Counted from the stretch's first letter, positions 49,004 through 59,800 are shown. The stretch: DNA of 62,571 nucleotides from Naegleria lovaniensis (GCF_003324165.1 NW_025407892.1:1-62571), one strand, 5' to 3'. A program made the numbers and translations. The notes: generated by a model from the letters alone, not told the origin.

Positions 49004-50746
49004 ATGAAGCGAATCACGACGAGCCGGAACTGTCAACGAAGGTCAACCGTCAGTGTGCTTGGCTTTATCTTCTTGACACTGCTCCTCTACTCATCAATGA
49101 ACCTTGACCGATTCATTGTTCGTGCTTTAAACACCACTCAAAAAAATTCACACAAAATTCATTTCGGAAATTATCAATGCAATAGATATTCCCCAATCGA
49201 TCGACAAGTATTGGTCCCTAACGGTGCCGCGAACATATACACACCTCTTCATACCCAAATGGCCAGTTGTAAACTCGAAAATTTATGTCTCACCCAGAGC
49301 GGAGAGTTTGTGTTATTTCAATCCCATAACAGAATTCTTCATCATGACATGAATGAACTAAATTCACGTCCATTTGTATTTGTACAGGGATCCACTATCG
49401 ATTCAAATCGAGGAAATTTCTACATTCGACACATAAATGGAGATTTGGTTTTTGAAAAGTCACATCCTCACAATCACACCATGGCATTTGTGACAAGAAT
49501 CAAGAAAAAAGAGAGTGAGTGTGGTCAACAAGATTACTTTTGTGAATCTCAAGTTGAAGAAGAATATCATTATGATCCCATTGCACTCTCTCCAAATTTT
49601 ACTTATTATGAAAAACCAGTATACGCACTGCAACGATATGCTGCTGGAAATATAGGTCATATTTTCGCAGAGTCTTTGGCAATGATTATGGGATTAATGA
49701 TGAATTTCAATCATCCTTTTGTTGAAATGGAAACATTACGAGAAAATCATGTCTTGTTTTTAGACGATCTCTTTGATTTGTCTGGAGAAAATTGGAGAGG
49801 AGCTTTTGGTTATGATTCCACTAAAGCAGAACATTATTCGTTACTGACCATGCAACTCATAACTAAAAATCCAATGTTACAGCTCTGTAGTAGAGATGGT
49901 ATTTGGAGAATTGAGAATGCTCCATGTAGAATCATGTCAACACTTGAAAATCCTCGAATGACTGAATCTATTTCGTCCATGACACTTGATTCATGTTTTT
50001 CAAATATTTATATGGGTCACACTATTAGTAATTTAGTATTACATCCATACGGAAAAGAAGGCCTGTTTATGAAATTGCGAGAATTTATTTATCGAAACTT
50101 GAGAATATTTCCATTTGATCAGACGTACAGCATTTCCCAGAAAAAGAAGCAATTTAAAAGATATTTATTGGAAAAAGATATTGTCATTGCATTGCATCAA
50201 AAGGATAAGAAAGGTCGGCACGGACAATCTTTTCACAATTCTGAAGAGTTTCTCAATTACTTGCAACTAGAATTACCAAAACAACCATTCATTCAACAAT
50301 TAATGCAGAAAAACAAGACACTACAACGACGAACATTGAAATTCGATATCATTGATTTCTCTAAATTTCCAAGCATTGCCGATCAAGTCAAATACTTTGC
50401 CAATGTCGATGTTTACATTACCGATCCAGGAAGTGCAGCTTACTACTCTCTCTTCTTTCGTGAAGACACGACTGTGTTTCTCCCACCTACGTGCCATCGA
50501 TTAGGTCGAGAAATTCACTGTTTCACTTCTCATGGTAAGCTTGTGCTCTCTTCATTACCGAATATTCAAATGTTGGACATGATGGAACTGAATGGAAATC
50601 AAGCCCAATGCAATTTTCGACCAGCACCTGACATGTATTTTAATTGTAATTACAAGTTGCCATTGAAACTCATGTTGAATCAAGTCATGAAAGCACTTAA
50701 AAAACGATATCGAATGGTATTAACAGAATTTACAGAACTAGATTGA
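49004..50746 (+). CDS. GT61-like type II membrane glycosyltransferase, copy 2
   Basis: 580 residues from ATG 49004 (A-rich leader). A signal-anchor at ~16-34 (VSVLGFIFLTLLLYSS) implies a Golgi/ER lumenal enzyme. Blocks shared with copy 1 (9594-11714): AAGNIGHIFAESLAMIMGL against TSNIGHAILDNFALVF; NHVLFLDDLFD against SHLLFMDDMYP; VDVYITDPGSAAYYSLFF against LDVYISTQGAASYMSLFM; and TTVFLPPTCHR against AVMFYVPMCFR. GT61/EOGT-like donor and acceptor are unknown. The first G-H block has Glu (AES) where copy 1 has Asp (LDN), a possible specificity change. The protein lacks the long poly-Asn/Thr N-terminus of copy 1. It is divergently arranged from the carboxypeptidase (194 bp between starts). Confidence 0.75.
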   Translation: MKRITTSRNCQRRSTVSVLGFIFLTLLLYSSMNLDRFIVRALNTTQKNSHKIHFGNYQCNRYSPIDRQVLVPNGAANIYTPLHTQMASCKLENLCLTQSGEFVLFQSHNRILHHDMNELNSRPFVFVQGSTIDSNRGNFYIRHINGDLVFEKSHPHNHTMAFVTRIKKKESECGQQDYFCESQVEEEYHYDPIALSPNFTYYEKPVYALQRYAAGNIGHIFAESLAMIMGLMMNFNHPFVEMETLRENHVLFLDDLFDLSGENWRGAFGYDSTKAEHYSLLTMQLITKNPMLQLCSRDGIWRIENAPCRIMSTLENPRMTESISSMTLDSCFSNIYMGHTISNLVLHPYGKEGLFMKLREFIYRNLRIFPFDQTYSISQKKKQFKRYLLEKDIVIALHQKDKKGRHGQSFHNSEEFLNYLQLELPKQPFIQQLMQKNKTLQRRTLKFDIIDFSKFPSIADQVKYFANVDVYITDPGSAAYYSLFFREDTTVFLPPTCHRLGREIHCFTSHGKLVLSSLPNIQMLDMMELNGNQAQCNFRPAPDMYFNCNYKLPLKLMLNQVMKALKKRYRMVLTEFTELD

Positions 50747-50789
50747 AAAGCTCATCATCAATGCAAGCAGAAAAGATCATGAGGAAAAA

Positions 50790-51065
50790 ATGAATCATCC
50801 ACTCCGGTTGATGATGACGATGAGAGAGGTGCGAAGAGTGGCCACCCCGCAAACGTTTAATAATAATCGTTGTTTTTGTTCGGTTTACAACCATCAAATT
50901 ATTGGGATTTTATCCGTACATCCGATCCGAATGAGTGGACGTAATGATGATTTTTATTATCGTAATGAGATGAAGCTTTGGTCAGACCATGATGATGGAA
51001 ATTTCAAGACTCAAATTCAAAGGGCAATTTCAAAATTAATGGGGAATAATATAGTTGTTGATTGA
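50790..51065 (+). CDS. Possible small protein, 91 aa
   Basis: An ORF starts at ATG 50790, 43 bp after the GT61-like stop. The N-terminus is basic and Met/Arg-rich (LMMTMREVRRVATPQTF), compatible with a mitochondrial presequence. The rest includes IIGILSVHPIRMSG and a polar tail ending GNNIVVD. No family is recognised. It may be a real short gene squeezed between two plus-strand genes, or 3' untranslated DNA. Confidence 0.35.
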   Translation: MNHPLRLMMTMREVRRVATPQTFNNNRCFCSVYNHQIIGILSVHPIRMSGRNDDFYYRNEMKLWSDHDDGNFKTQIQRAISKLMGNNIVVD

Positions 51066-51154
51066 ATTGGTCATTTCAAGGAGTCGTTGATATGGTGGAA
51101 AATTAATAATGGAGAAAAACTCTTGCACAAGAGTCGTTGTGTTGAAAAAAAACA

Positions 51155-52375
51155 ATGTTGTCGCCTTCTCCTCTCACAAGAGTCATTGCACTCATACTGT
51201 TGATAGTGGTCACCACTAGTGGTACAATGGTCATTGCTCAAGCTGACAAGAAGAATTGGGAACGAAAAGCTAACATGATAACAAAACGTAGTGATTTATC
51301 TGCTCAAACGATTGGAAATTTAATTTATTTAACGGGAGGCTGTGTTAGCTCTCAATCCATTGCTAAGGATTCTTCATGTCCAAGGTATGTGTTCATATAT
51401 GAGATTTGTGAGACTATTTAACATTGTTACAGCATTACCAATACGATGGAAATTTACAACCCTACAACTAATACATTTTCCTCTGGACCAGTGATGCCCA
51501 GAGCACGATACAGACACACAACTGTTGCTGTTGCTCAGCGATACATGTTCGTCATTGGTGGCAGAGATTTGCAGGATAATATCATTCAACCTGTGGACAT
51601 CTTTGATACTGTCACGTCCAAATGGACAACTCATCCAAATGCTTCCTTAACTTCCGAATGTTGCTCAGATTCAATTGCGTTTGTGTTGAAAGACACTGCC
51701 ACTGGACTTGATAATATTTACCTTCCAGGTGGATACTTTGCTAATTACAGCGCTTCAAATGAAGTGTTAATTTTGAAAACTAGGAATACCAATAATGAAG
51801 GAACATTCCAAAGGGGATTGGTATCAAATATTAATACTAAGAGAGGAGATTCCATGACTCTGACGTATAATAATAGGGGATACGTCATTGGAGGATTTTT
51901 AGAAGGCGATTTTTGCAATCCAACTGGAATTGTTGAAATGTATGACCCTTCACAAAATAAGTGGACCACCCAAAAACCCTTGGCTCATGCTAGAGGAGAT
52001 GGTGCTGCAATCATGATTGACGCAAATTTATTTGTCCTAGGTGGAGAGACGAAGGATAAATCATGCAACTTTTCTGTTCCCGTTGCTGATGTTGAGAAGT
52101 TTGACTTGCGTACTTCGTCATGGAGTGATTTTGTTTCTTTGCCAACAGTACGATTTAGACAAACAGGAGAAATTTTCGGCGAGGTTATGTATGTTTTTGG
52201 AGGTCAAATTGAGAACTCTACTGCTAAGGAATACACTGTTTTGGACTGGGTTTATGCTTTCAATTTCACAAATGTCACATATGCGAGAGTGAGTCAGGCA
52301 AACGTTGCCACTCCGTTTTGGTGGTGTGTGTTTACATTACTGCTCTGTGTAATGGTGAGCTTGTTAGGTTTTTAA
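51155..52375 (+). CDS. Secreted or membrane-anchored kelch-repeat protein
   Basis: Exons 51155-51384 and 51433-52375 surround a 48-bp intron (CCAAG|GTATGT ... TTACAG|C, phase 2), giving 390 residues. A signal peptide spans ~1-28 (VIALILLIVVTTSGTMV). Five or six kelch blades follow, each with a GG doublet and a distal Tyr/Trp: LIYLTGGCVS, MFVIGGRDL, IYLPGGYFA, GYVIGGFLE, LFVLGGETK and MYVFGGQIE, with 'W....' closings such as SKWTTHP and NKWTTQKP. The C-terminal WWCVFTLLLCVMVSLLGF is a membrane helix or GPI signal. Kelch propellers bind partners. An extracellular adhesion or receptor role is inferred. Confidence 0.85.
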
Positions 52376-52395
52376 AGTTTGCAATAACGAAACCT

Positions 52396-53535
52396 TTACT
52401 GATAAATCCGTATTCTGTTAGCACCTCGTTCACATACCAATAATTCTCCACTACGATCGTTTAAACATAAGCCTTGAGGACGTGCAAAATTGTGAACATC
52501 AACCTTGTTAATCAATGTCCACTCCAGATGTGTACTTTCAAATAGACGATAACAAAGGACTGTGTCTTGTGTTGGAACAATTAGGCAGCGAGAAATAGGA
52601 TCAAATACGGTGCCGTATGTATTAGAACCAGATGAATGGATCAGGCCAGCATTATTTTGCAAGCAACTCCATGTTTCCTGGCACACATCAACTTGTTTAA
52701 CAAAAAATTCAATTTTCTTCCATCCTCCAACGATTAGATAATGATTTTTGCCCATTTCAAAAAAATTAATCCCTAACGGTAATGTATTCATCAACGCTAC
52801 CACATCAATCAATGTTCCAGTGTTTGAGTCCAATATCTTGACTGTTCTATCGAAGCATCCGACGAACAGTTTTGATTGAGATTGCATTATTGATATTCCA
52901 GTAGCTCCTTGAACACAAACAGAAGTCCAAATTTTCCCTTGGAGTGGTGACTCTTCATCACAGTCGCTATACTCTTGATCACGTTGCTTATTGAACACAA
53001 AACTTTGTAAATCATACTTGTGGAGACTTTTATCTCCTTTGCAGTCAAAGAACAAAGCATCTGAAAATGCGTTTCTATAGCCTTCTTCAATACATAAAAA
53101 CATGGGACCATAAGATGGGGTGGGTATTGAAAACTGGAATTGCTTAGAGTTCAGGTCGAAAAATAGTATTCTGCCGGGATCTCCGCAATCAGTGCAAATT
53201 ATGTACTCGTGATTGTACGAAATTTTTACATCAAAGGGCTGGGATAAAGGAGCGTTAACTAATTCAATATTGGTCATTGTTGTATGATGGTCATCATGTT
53301 TTCCCAATATTGCTCTCAATCTACAACTGTGTACTGCGAACCCTTTTTTCCATTTACTCCTCATCTTGGTCTTTAATTTTTCAAACAAGATATATCCATA
53401 ACGGTCATCATCACGTATGTATATTTCGGGTGATGATCCAACACAATTTTTTAAAATTAATTTTACAGGATCATCATCGTCATATTGAACAACACTATTA
53501 CTCCGGTTGTAAATCCCCTGGCTAGATTTTAACAT
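52396..53535 (-). CDS. Beta-propeller (NHL-like) protein, intact paralog
   Basis: 379 residues from ATG 53535. Repeating blade phrases are QPFDVKISYNHEYIICTDCG, SKLFVGCFDRTVKILDSNTG, NHYLIVGGWKKIEFF, TYGTVFDPISRCLIVPTQD and the closing RPQGLCLNDRSGELLVCE. The 'G...nd.sGeLlV.....nrI.iy' end is typical of NHL-type blades, while 'vgcfDrtVkILDsnTG' is WD-like. No signal peptide or RING/B-box is present, so this is not a TRIM protein. The broken copy at 23498-24622 matches it over its length. It is tail-to-tail with the kelch gene, with 20 bp between stops, so the two 3' ends probably overlap in mRNA. Confidence 0.75.
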   Translation of the reverse strand: MLKSSQGIYNRSNSVVQYDDDDPVKLILKNCVGSSPEIYIRDDDRYGYILFEKLKTKMRSKWKKGFAVHSCRLRAILGKHDDHHTTMTNIELVNAPLSQPFDVKISYNHEYIICTDCGDPGRILFFDLNSKQFQFSIPTPSYGPMFLCIEEGYRNAFSDALFFDCKGDKSLHKYDLQSFVFNKQRDQEYSDCDEESPLQGKIWTSVCVQGATGISIMQSQSKLFVGCFDRTVKILDSNTGTLIDVVALMNTLPLGINFFEMGKNHYLIVGGWKKIEFFVKQVDVCQETWSCLQNNAGLIHSSGSNTYGTVFDPISRCLIVPTQDTVLCYRLFESTHLEWTLINKVDVHNFARPQGLCLNDRSGELLVCERGANRIRIYQ

Positions 53536-54134
53536 AATTTTTTGTTGTTGGCAGTGGTATTCCGCGGCTTGATTCAAACCTGATTATAAAACCACACGAG
53601 CAGTTTCAGAATGCATTTTTTAAATTTTAGAATTGAATGTTGTTTTGAGGTCTTTTGACTTGATCAAGGCTTCTTCATATTGACATCAAATCTTCTTCTG
53701 AAACAATGACACCTCCCAGTTGTAGGACCCCACACCCACAAAAAAAACAACACAATAACCTCTGGGTTCTAGCAAACTCTCGCTTTTTCGAACCTCAGGT
53801 AACATCATCAAGAATCTTGCTGTCGTCATGCATCATGAACCCTTCAACATCATCACGAATGAATAACATTCCGAGCTCCTCCTCTAAAGCAGCTGCTTCA
53901 AGAAACAGCATACCTGTTGATTCCAGTAGTAAACAAATCTCGAAGGCCATTCTTTGTTGATGAACAAGCAACAGAATAATCTAAACAAGAAGGAGGTGTT
54001 TACCATAATTCATTCAAGCTGTACCTTGAGTTATGCACCATATTGGAGATGTATGTTTTCTTTGCGTTGCCATAGTACCATACAGAAACTTTTAATCTTT
54101 AATATTTACACCTTTCACAATTTCCTCCTACAGA
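53536..54134. other. Intergenic region with a weak ORF
   Basis: About 600 bp. It contains the doubtful ORF at 53706-53960 and otherwise AT-rich DNA. Confidence 0.35.
53706..53960 (+). CDS. Possible short Ser-rich protein, 84 aa
   Basis: ATG 53706 opens 84 codons rich in Ser, Asn and Pro (SSRMNNIPSSSSKAAASRNS). A GTAACA follows CCTCAG inside it, so an intron could change the model. No domain is visible. Coding is uncertain. Confidence 0.25.
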   Translation: MTPPSCRTPHPQKKQHNNLWVLANSRFFEPQVTSSRILLSSCIMNPSTSSRMNNIPSSSSKAAASRNSIPVDSSSKQISKAILC

Positions 54135-55335
54135 TTACACTTTTGTGGATACTTCCTCTTGCTTTTCAGAGTTATTCATGGATTGAATATTGAAGGTGCC
54201 TGGCTCCTTCTTGTCTTGATGTTGAATAGGGCCCTTTTTTGTTCCTGTTTTTCTCACATGATCCTCAGCCTCTTTTTCACACTTTTCATTCCACAATGGG
54301 CTGTACAATAACAATACAAAAACACTAAAAATGACAATTCCCAAAGAATGCAAAAAGTAATCCAACATATGCAAATGACTTGCAAAGGTACTTGTTAAAA
54401 AACCAATAATAGCTGCTACTATCTGTAAAAAGGCGCTCAAAATCATTCCAGACATTAATCCAACTATTTTGGTGAACGGGCGATTCATGAATGGAACTTT
54501 CTCCTTTGTTGTGGATACATGAGAACTTGTTTTGTTGACAACATGAAGCAGTCGAGTACTGACAACCGTGAAAGTCACTAAATTAATGACATTGGCAATA
54601 AAGTAGAAGCATAAAAGCACGATTTGAAACGGGACTGCTAGGGCTTTGTTAAGAAGTGTCATTTTCACCAACAAGTTCAAAATGGCATTAAGAACAATCA
54701 CTAGCCCCAAAGTACCACCCGTGACCATGTTTACGGTGAAGAGTGACCACTTAATGTAGGGATATACTTTCCTTGATATGGCTCTAGCTGCTGCAGCTGT
54801 TGTCAAGCTGTAAGAGGTTGTCAACAATGTTTGCAAGACAAGAGTAATTTGGCGGACATAATAAATGAGTCACCTTTCGAATTTTATCCAAAGTACAATC
54901 TACTTACAACATATCTTGAAGAAATCCAATGATGATCGTAATGGTCATTATGGTAGCAAAAGAAAAGGCATTTTCCAGTACTGCAAATACCCATAACACA
55001 ATTCGAAAATCGAGCAAATTGGGAAGCACAATCCATTTCCTTCCATTCATATAGAGAGATGTTCCATTGTACACAATTCGGAAACACAAAGCAACAATAT
55101 CCACTCCAACCAATAATCCAGTTAGTAAAAAGAGAATCTTTTGCTTTCTTTTCATTTCATCTCGTAATTTGATGGCATAACCAATAAGCACTCCCAACAA
55201 GATGCTCAATACAATGACATAGAACGCAGAATTACTGAGAGAGCTAATGTTTTCAGGGGCTTCGGAAATTTTACCTTGAGTGGCGTTGATGGTTTGGAAT
55301 AGAGTAATGGGAAGGAAATTATATGACTCAGTCAT
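54135..55335 (-). CDS. Seven-transmembrane protein
   Basis: Exons 55335-54908 and 54807-54135 surround a 100-bp intron (ATGTT|GTAAGT ... CTTACAG|C, phase 2), giving 366 residues. The N-terminus carries NATQ and NISS glycosylation sites and no cleaved signal. Helices: FYVIVLSILLGVLIGYAI; ILFLLTGLLVGVDIVALCF; LWVFAVLENAFSFATIMTI; WSLFTVNMVTGGTLGLVIVL; VPFQIVLLCFYFIANVINLV; IVGLMSGMILSAFLQIVAA; and LGIVIFSVFVLLLY. A ~60-residue charged tail follows (KCEKEAEDHVRKTGTKKG). Seven helices with an exterior glycosylated N-terminus fit a GPCR-like or THH1/TOM1-like protein. Classical DRY and NPxxY motifs are absent, so the class is not assigned. Confidence 0.8.
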
Positions 55336-55808
55336 TGGGCCTTGAATTGAAATTCTTTAGTTTTTTTGGTTCAGTTGCGGTTGCTACAAGATTGATTTGA
55401 TTTCGAAAAACATCTCCTTATCTTTGTCTCTTTCATCATTGACAAGATTTGAATTGCATTACAGAGCTATTAGTGAATAAATGCAGAAAGATCTTTTCTG
55501 ATTTGTCTTGATATCTCGTTTAAAACAACAACCGTTGAAAGTTTGGGATATATCTTTCTGAAAACTCCTTTTCTGTTTGAAAATTGTAAAACAGAGAGGT
55601 ATGAACATGTCATGGATGTCTAATGGTAGGTTTAACCTCAATGTTGACTATGTCATGATTGGGATATATTCTCTGAAAAAACATTGTTCTTCCACCACAA
55701 TATTCTATGTATGAACACTGGAATTTGCATGTCGTTCCTGCTGTTGGAAAAGTATGGATATGAAAAACCAAAGACAGTTGATCATTGAGAGATACTACTT
55801 ATTTATCC
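55336..55808. other. Intergenic region, nothing identified
   Basis: About 470 bp upstream of the 7TM gene, with AT-rich promoter-like DNA and a short ORF without similarity. Confidence 0.4.
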
Positions 55809-56045
55809 TTAGTAACTTAGCATATTACCCGCTTTTTTAAAATATGGAAGTGTTTTCGGTTTTCGAAAGATGTGAAACGGAGATATGAACCAGTAGACGC
55901 GAGACAACAATGTTCCAAGAAAGGGAGGCATATTTGTCATCATCAGAAATGTCTTCATTGACATACGTTTTCTTGCTCCACAATCCTCTTCTCCTTCAAC
56001 ATTGTCATCATTGCTGAACGATGAATTTTGGAAATTGGAGTGCAT
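55809..56045 (-). CDS. Doubtful small ORF, 78 aa
   Basis: ATG 56045 opens 78 codons: an acidic N-terminus (DDNVEGEEDCGARKRMSMK), then PPFLGTLLSRVYWFISPFHIF, a possible membrane-associated helix, and a basic end. It may be the first exon of a decayed gene. No family is recognised. Confidence 0.3.
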   Translation of the reverse strand: MHSNFQNSSFSNDDNVEGEEDCGARKRMSMKTFLMMTNMPPFLGTLLSRVYWFISPFHIFRKPKTLPYFKKAGNMLSY

Positions 56046-56117
56046 TGTTGCTTATTCTGCAAGGCAATAATCAATACTTGAGTACATAATTGTCCTTTTG
56101 AAAGAATCTTAACTCCA

Positions 56118-56474
56118 TTAATTCGCTAATAAACACTTGTATTGTTTGAAAATACTCTCATCAATACCAATATTATGTATGTCTAATGTCTTGAGATTAA
56201 TAAGCTCTCCATTTGAAAAATATTTAAGGCCATCATGACCAATCTTGCAAGAAGATGCATTCAAATATGTGAGACTTTGCATTCCAAAGATGTTTTTCGC
56301 TCCTTCAGATCCGAATAAATCAGTAGTAACGTCCAAAGTGATGAATTCTATTTGGTGTAAATCAATAACTGAGAAAGCGGCTATCGAGCCATATCTAATA
56401 AACTTGAAGAGTGTTGATGAAAATCTTCCAAACTTGTCACTTTTTCTTGTGAGGTTGAGTGTTGAGTATATACT
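56118..56474 (-). pseudogene. Leucine-rich-repeat gene remnant
   Basis: An open minus-strand frame from 56474 to the TAA at 56118 lacks an N-terminal ATG but reads as LRRs: FIRYGSIAAFSVIDLHQIEF, IFGMQSLTYLNASSCKIG, and LINLKTLDIHNIGI. The 'LxxLdiswcxi' spacing is ~24 residues. It is the 3' end of an F-box/LRR-type gene whose 5' part is missing. The opposite strand runs to the intact F-box/LRR gene 1.5 kb away. Confidence 0.6.
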
Positions 56475-56564
56475 CTACCAACAGAAAGAAAAATGAGTAG
56501 GTTGTAATTTTAAACACCACAGCAATGATGCATTGGCACCCCAGTCAAGACATTCCTATATTTC

Positions 56565-57803
56565 ATGTGTTGCAATGATGATGATGAAAATAAGGAAAAT
56601 TATAAAAAAATATTTTGCTGTCTAATCAACGTATTGGAATCATTGGAGATCAGAAACGGAATTGCTTACTGTGAAATGAACAACACTACTATCTTACCCA
56701 CTGATCCATTTGTAATTAATGATTTGAAAATGGTTGGACATGTCTCTGATTTGAATGAAAATGGTTGCTTTTGTCTCTATTGCATGTATTGTAAAGAACG
56801 TAGACGTTTCTGGATGAAAAACATACAACTCATACTCTTAAATATTGCATTGATCAAAAAGTGACAATTCATACCATTATTTGCGCCCTTCATATGAAAC
56901 TTAGAATTGTTTCGAATTTGATTTCCCAAGTGCTTCTTCGTATTAACTCGCCTTCATTATGGGAAATAATTGAGACTAGAATTAGCAAGTTATATCATTG
57001 CTCTCAATTTCAATTTAGAAATACTGAGGCTGAAGAAGATGATGAATGCAAAGGAGATCAATTTCTTCCACAACTGCCATATTTAAATGGGAATCAAGCA
57101 AATGTCATCTTATTCAATTTTGAAACTGTGTTTGATGGAATTTTTGATTATATGGAAATCATGATTTGGTTGTTGACAAGAGTTATTTTGTTCCAATATG
57201 TTGAAGGAGTAGATACACTCAAAGGAAATGTGCAAGCTAAGAGTAGATTAGAAATATTATGTAAATGGCTTTGCAAATTGTTGATTGAGAAATATCCAAC
57301 CTCAAAATTTGCTTTCTATTTTCATATTCTTATTGTTCAAATTCCTGAATTAATATTTCTATTCGTCCATTGTGGAGATATGCAAACGAAGGAAGTGAAA
57401 ATATTCATGCTTATCATATTCTCGGATTAGAACGAGCTACTGCAGCAGGTAAAGAAAATTCTCCAATGGTACAATTAGTTTTCCAAGAGCTTGTAGAATC
57501 TATCTTTCAAATACACACAATATTCCATGACAAGCAAAACTTGTTGATGATGGTAGTGATGATGGAATGGTGTTTGAATGGTCCTCCGAAGAACAAAGAA
57601 TTTATACTCTACTCATGAAGTTGGAGGTTGCTAAAGAGCGTCAAATTGGAAGCTGGAAAGGAATGTTGCACGAGTTAATAATGAAAGCAATACTCAGAAC
57701 GCTCATCAAAGTTTTCAACGCCAAACAAGTCCCATTCAATGAAATGATTAAATCCGTCTCCGACCATGATAGATGTTGTTGCTATGGTGTGTACTATCAC
57801 TAA
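56565..57803 (+). pseudogene. Multiply frameshifted gene remnant, helical protein
   Basis: Three frame changes link four overlapping open segments: 56565-56864, 56861-57430, 57370-57618 and 57567-57803. Each carries protein-like sequence: SLWEIIETRISKLYHCSQF, EILCKWLCKLLIEKYPTSKF, HILGLERATAAGKENSPMVQ and YTLLMKLEVAKERQIGSWKG. The joins occur near homopolymers such as CAAAAAG. The phrase 'l..LiekYP.S.f' and the WKG segment recall helical-repeat scaffolds of amoebozoan/heterolobosean signalling proteins, but I cannot name the family. No GT-AG introns fit all joins. A decayed subtelomeric gene is the simplest reading. Confidence 0.55.
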
Positions 57804-57944
57804 ATATTGTTCGATGATTCCATATTCAAGTACGTCTTTAATTCTGATTTGGACATAGGTTACTAGTATGTATGATGATTTGTGTTTTTTTGTTGGTTGA
57901 CATGGGAGTTATCGGTCAACAGCGTCCGTTTGCCATCGAAAAAA

Positions 57945-59600
57945 ATGTTTAATTTCTTCTTTCAACGGAAACCCACTCCGGCTAGAAACGTTGTTGCGGT
58001 TGATCCTTTTGGTGGAGCGCTTTCGCTCATAATTTCTTTCCTTGATCAAAAAACCTTTCTATCTTTTGCTGGCGTTTGTAGTTACATCCGTGATTTCATA
58101 CAATCAACAGAGGTAACTAAAGCATTTGATTCTAACCTTAAGAATACAGATACAGATTGCTTGGCGATGAGACAACTCAATTTTAAAAAAGTTTCCTTCC
58201 ACAAACTGTTCACCGAATTGTCCTTCACAAAAGTATCTGTTTCCAAAAATCAAATGGCGATCCTTTTAGCATCCAACAAAGTTGATACGCTAGTGTTTAA
58301 ACATTCCCAATTAACATTCTCTGATATCACATCCACAATTTCCAATCTTGTTTTTGAAAGTGTTTCAATTAATGCCATTACTATTAACAAAATAGGAAAT
58401 GTGTTCAACAACATTAAGCATTTGTCTTTTAAGCATGTCGGTTTTAATTGGAAATTGATGGAATCATTTTTAAAGTTGAAGTTTAAATGTTTAGAAAGTT
58501 TATATTTCAGAGACGATCAATTGGATACTGATTGTGCCAATATTTTTTTAATGAGTAGTAATTTTAAAACTCTAAAATCTATTGCATTTAAGCATTGCTC
58601 TATACAACACATATCCAAAATAGATAGAAACAACTTTCCACATTTAGAAAAGTTTAGCTTTACGACCGTTTTTATAGATGATGCTATTATTATAAACATT
58701 TTAGAAAGTCAGCTTGATCTTAAAGAGCTCTATGTAAACGCCCACATAACACTATCAGAAAAAATAGCTTTATCTTTATTGAAAAATCCTAAATTAAGTA
58801 TTGTTAAATTGCATTCATATGCTCGTAGTGGTGCTACACGGATAAGTGATGATGTATTTCTTTTGTTGATGAGTGGGCTAAAATATTTAACTGAAATTTC
58901 CTTACAAATACCATCTCGCTTGATGCCTATTTTAACTGCAAATACCAATGTACGACTGATTAGAATTAATATGGTAGACATAGAAAAGGATCCGTCTCTG
59001 ATTCAGTCGCCATTACTCAATTTTAGATTTCAGTCAATGCTTCAAGTATTAGATTTATCCCACTGTTTATTACGAGATTTAGATTGTGCTGCCATCAGTT
59101 CCTCTAATATCAAGGAACTAAGCATCATTTGTTGCAGTTTTGTTGACAATGGATATTCCAGCTTAGCGCATATGACTCAACTGAAAACCTTAGTTCTTTG
59201 TTACCCTAGACTCTTAGGATCCGCTTTCGATACTTTTTTCTGCGGGTCATTAATTTCACTGGAAAATTTTGAATTTTCTCCAAGTTCTAGAGAAACTAAT
59301 TCGACCGAGGATTGTATTAACGTACCAAAATTGACATTTTTTAAATCCAGTCATCCCACTCGTTTTGATATTGAGAAAATTTTACGGAATTCCAGAATAG
59401 TTACTTTGGATCTTTCTGAATGGGGAGGCACTCTAAGTCGTTATGTTGATTTCGAATTCATACATCATCTACTAACAACCAACAAGCATTCCATTTCTCA
59501 ACTAATATTACCTTCAAAGACCAAAGAAAAGAAAGACAAATATTTAACTCAATCATTGAAATTACAAAAACAGTTCAATATTCAAGTTTCATTTAAGTAA
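57945..59600 (+). CDS. F-box / leucine-rich-repeat protein
   Basis: 551 residues from ATG 57945. An F-box-like segment lies at ~17-50 (FGGALSLIISFLDQKTFLSF, then AGVCSYIRDFI). About 15 degenerate LRRs follow, e.g. LKSIAFKHCSIQHIS, FPHLEKFSFTTVFID, LQVLDLSHCLLRDLD and IKELSIICCSFVDNG. The architecture is that of FBXL-type SCF substrate adaptors: the F-box binds Skp1 and the LRR arc binds substrate. It is the last intact gene before the telomere (2.5 kb from the repeats). The LRR remnant at 56118-56474 is a likely broken relative. Lineage-specific expansion of F-box/LRR genes in subtelomeres is an inference. Confidence 0.75.
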   Translation: MFNFFFQRKPTPARNVVAVDPFGGALSLIISFLDQKTFLSFAGVCSYIRDFIQSTEVTKAFDSNLKNTDTDCLAMRQLNFKKVSFHKLFTELSFTKVSVSKNQMAILLASNKVDTLVFKHSQLTFSDITSTISNLVFESVSINAITINKIGNVFNNIKHLSFKHVGFNWKLMESFLKLKFKCLESLYFRDDQLDTDCANIFLMSSNFKTLKSIAFKHCSIQHISKIDRNNFPHLEKFSFTTVFIDDAIIINILESQLDLKELYVNAHITLSEKIALSLLKNPKLSIVKLHSYARSGATRISDDVFLLLMSGLKYLTEISLQIPSRLMPILTANTNVRLIRINMVDIEKDPSLIQSPLLNFRFQSMLQVLDLSHCLLRDLDCAAISSSNIKELSIICCSFVDNGYSSLAHMTQLKTLVLCYPRLLGSAFDTFFCGSLISLENFEFSPSSRETNSTEDCINVPKLTFFKSSHPTRFDIEKILRNSRIVTLDLSEWGGTLSRYVDFEFIHHLLTTNKHSISQLILPSKTKEKKDKYLTQSLKLQKQFNIQVSFK

Positions 59601-59606
59601 AAACAC

Positions 59607-59644
59607 ATGTTTCGATAATATAAACAACAAGAGTTTGGAATTAA
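59607..59644. repeat. 38-bp subtelomeric direct repeat, copy 1
   Basis: Matches 60117-60154 with one mismatch. Both begin ATGTTTCGATAAT and end GAGTTTGGAATTAA. Confidence 0.8.
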
Positions 59645-59800
59645 AAATGCCTACAGGTTTAGCGGGGCGTTTTACCTTTGGAAGTGCATGTTTCTCTCCA
59701 GAGGCTTTTTTCATGATGATCTTTGATTTCTAGGTTACATACTATATCAACAAATAGGTATTTATGATATCTAGATGTACGTTTTGAAAATTTTAATATT

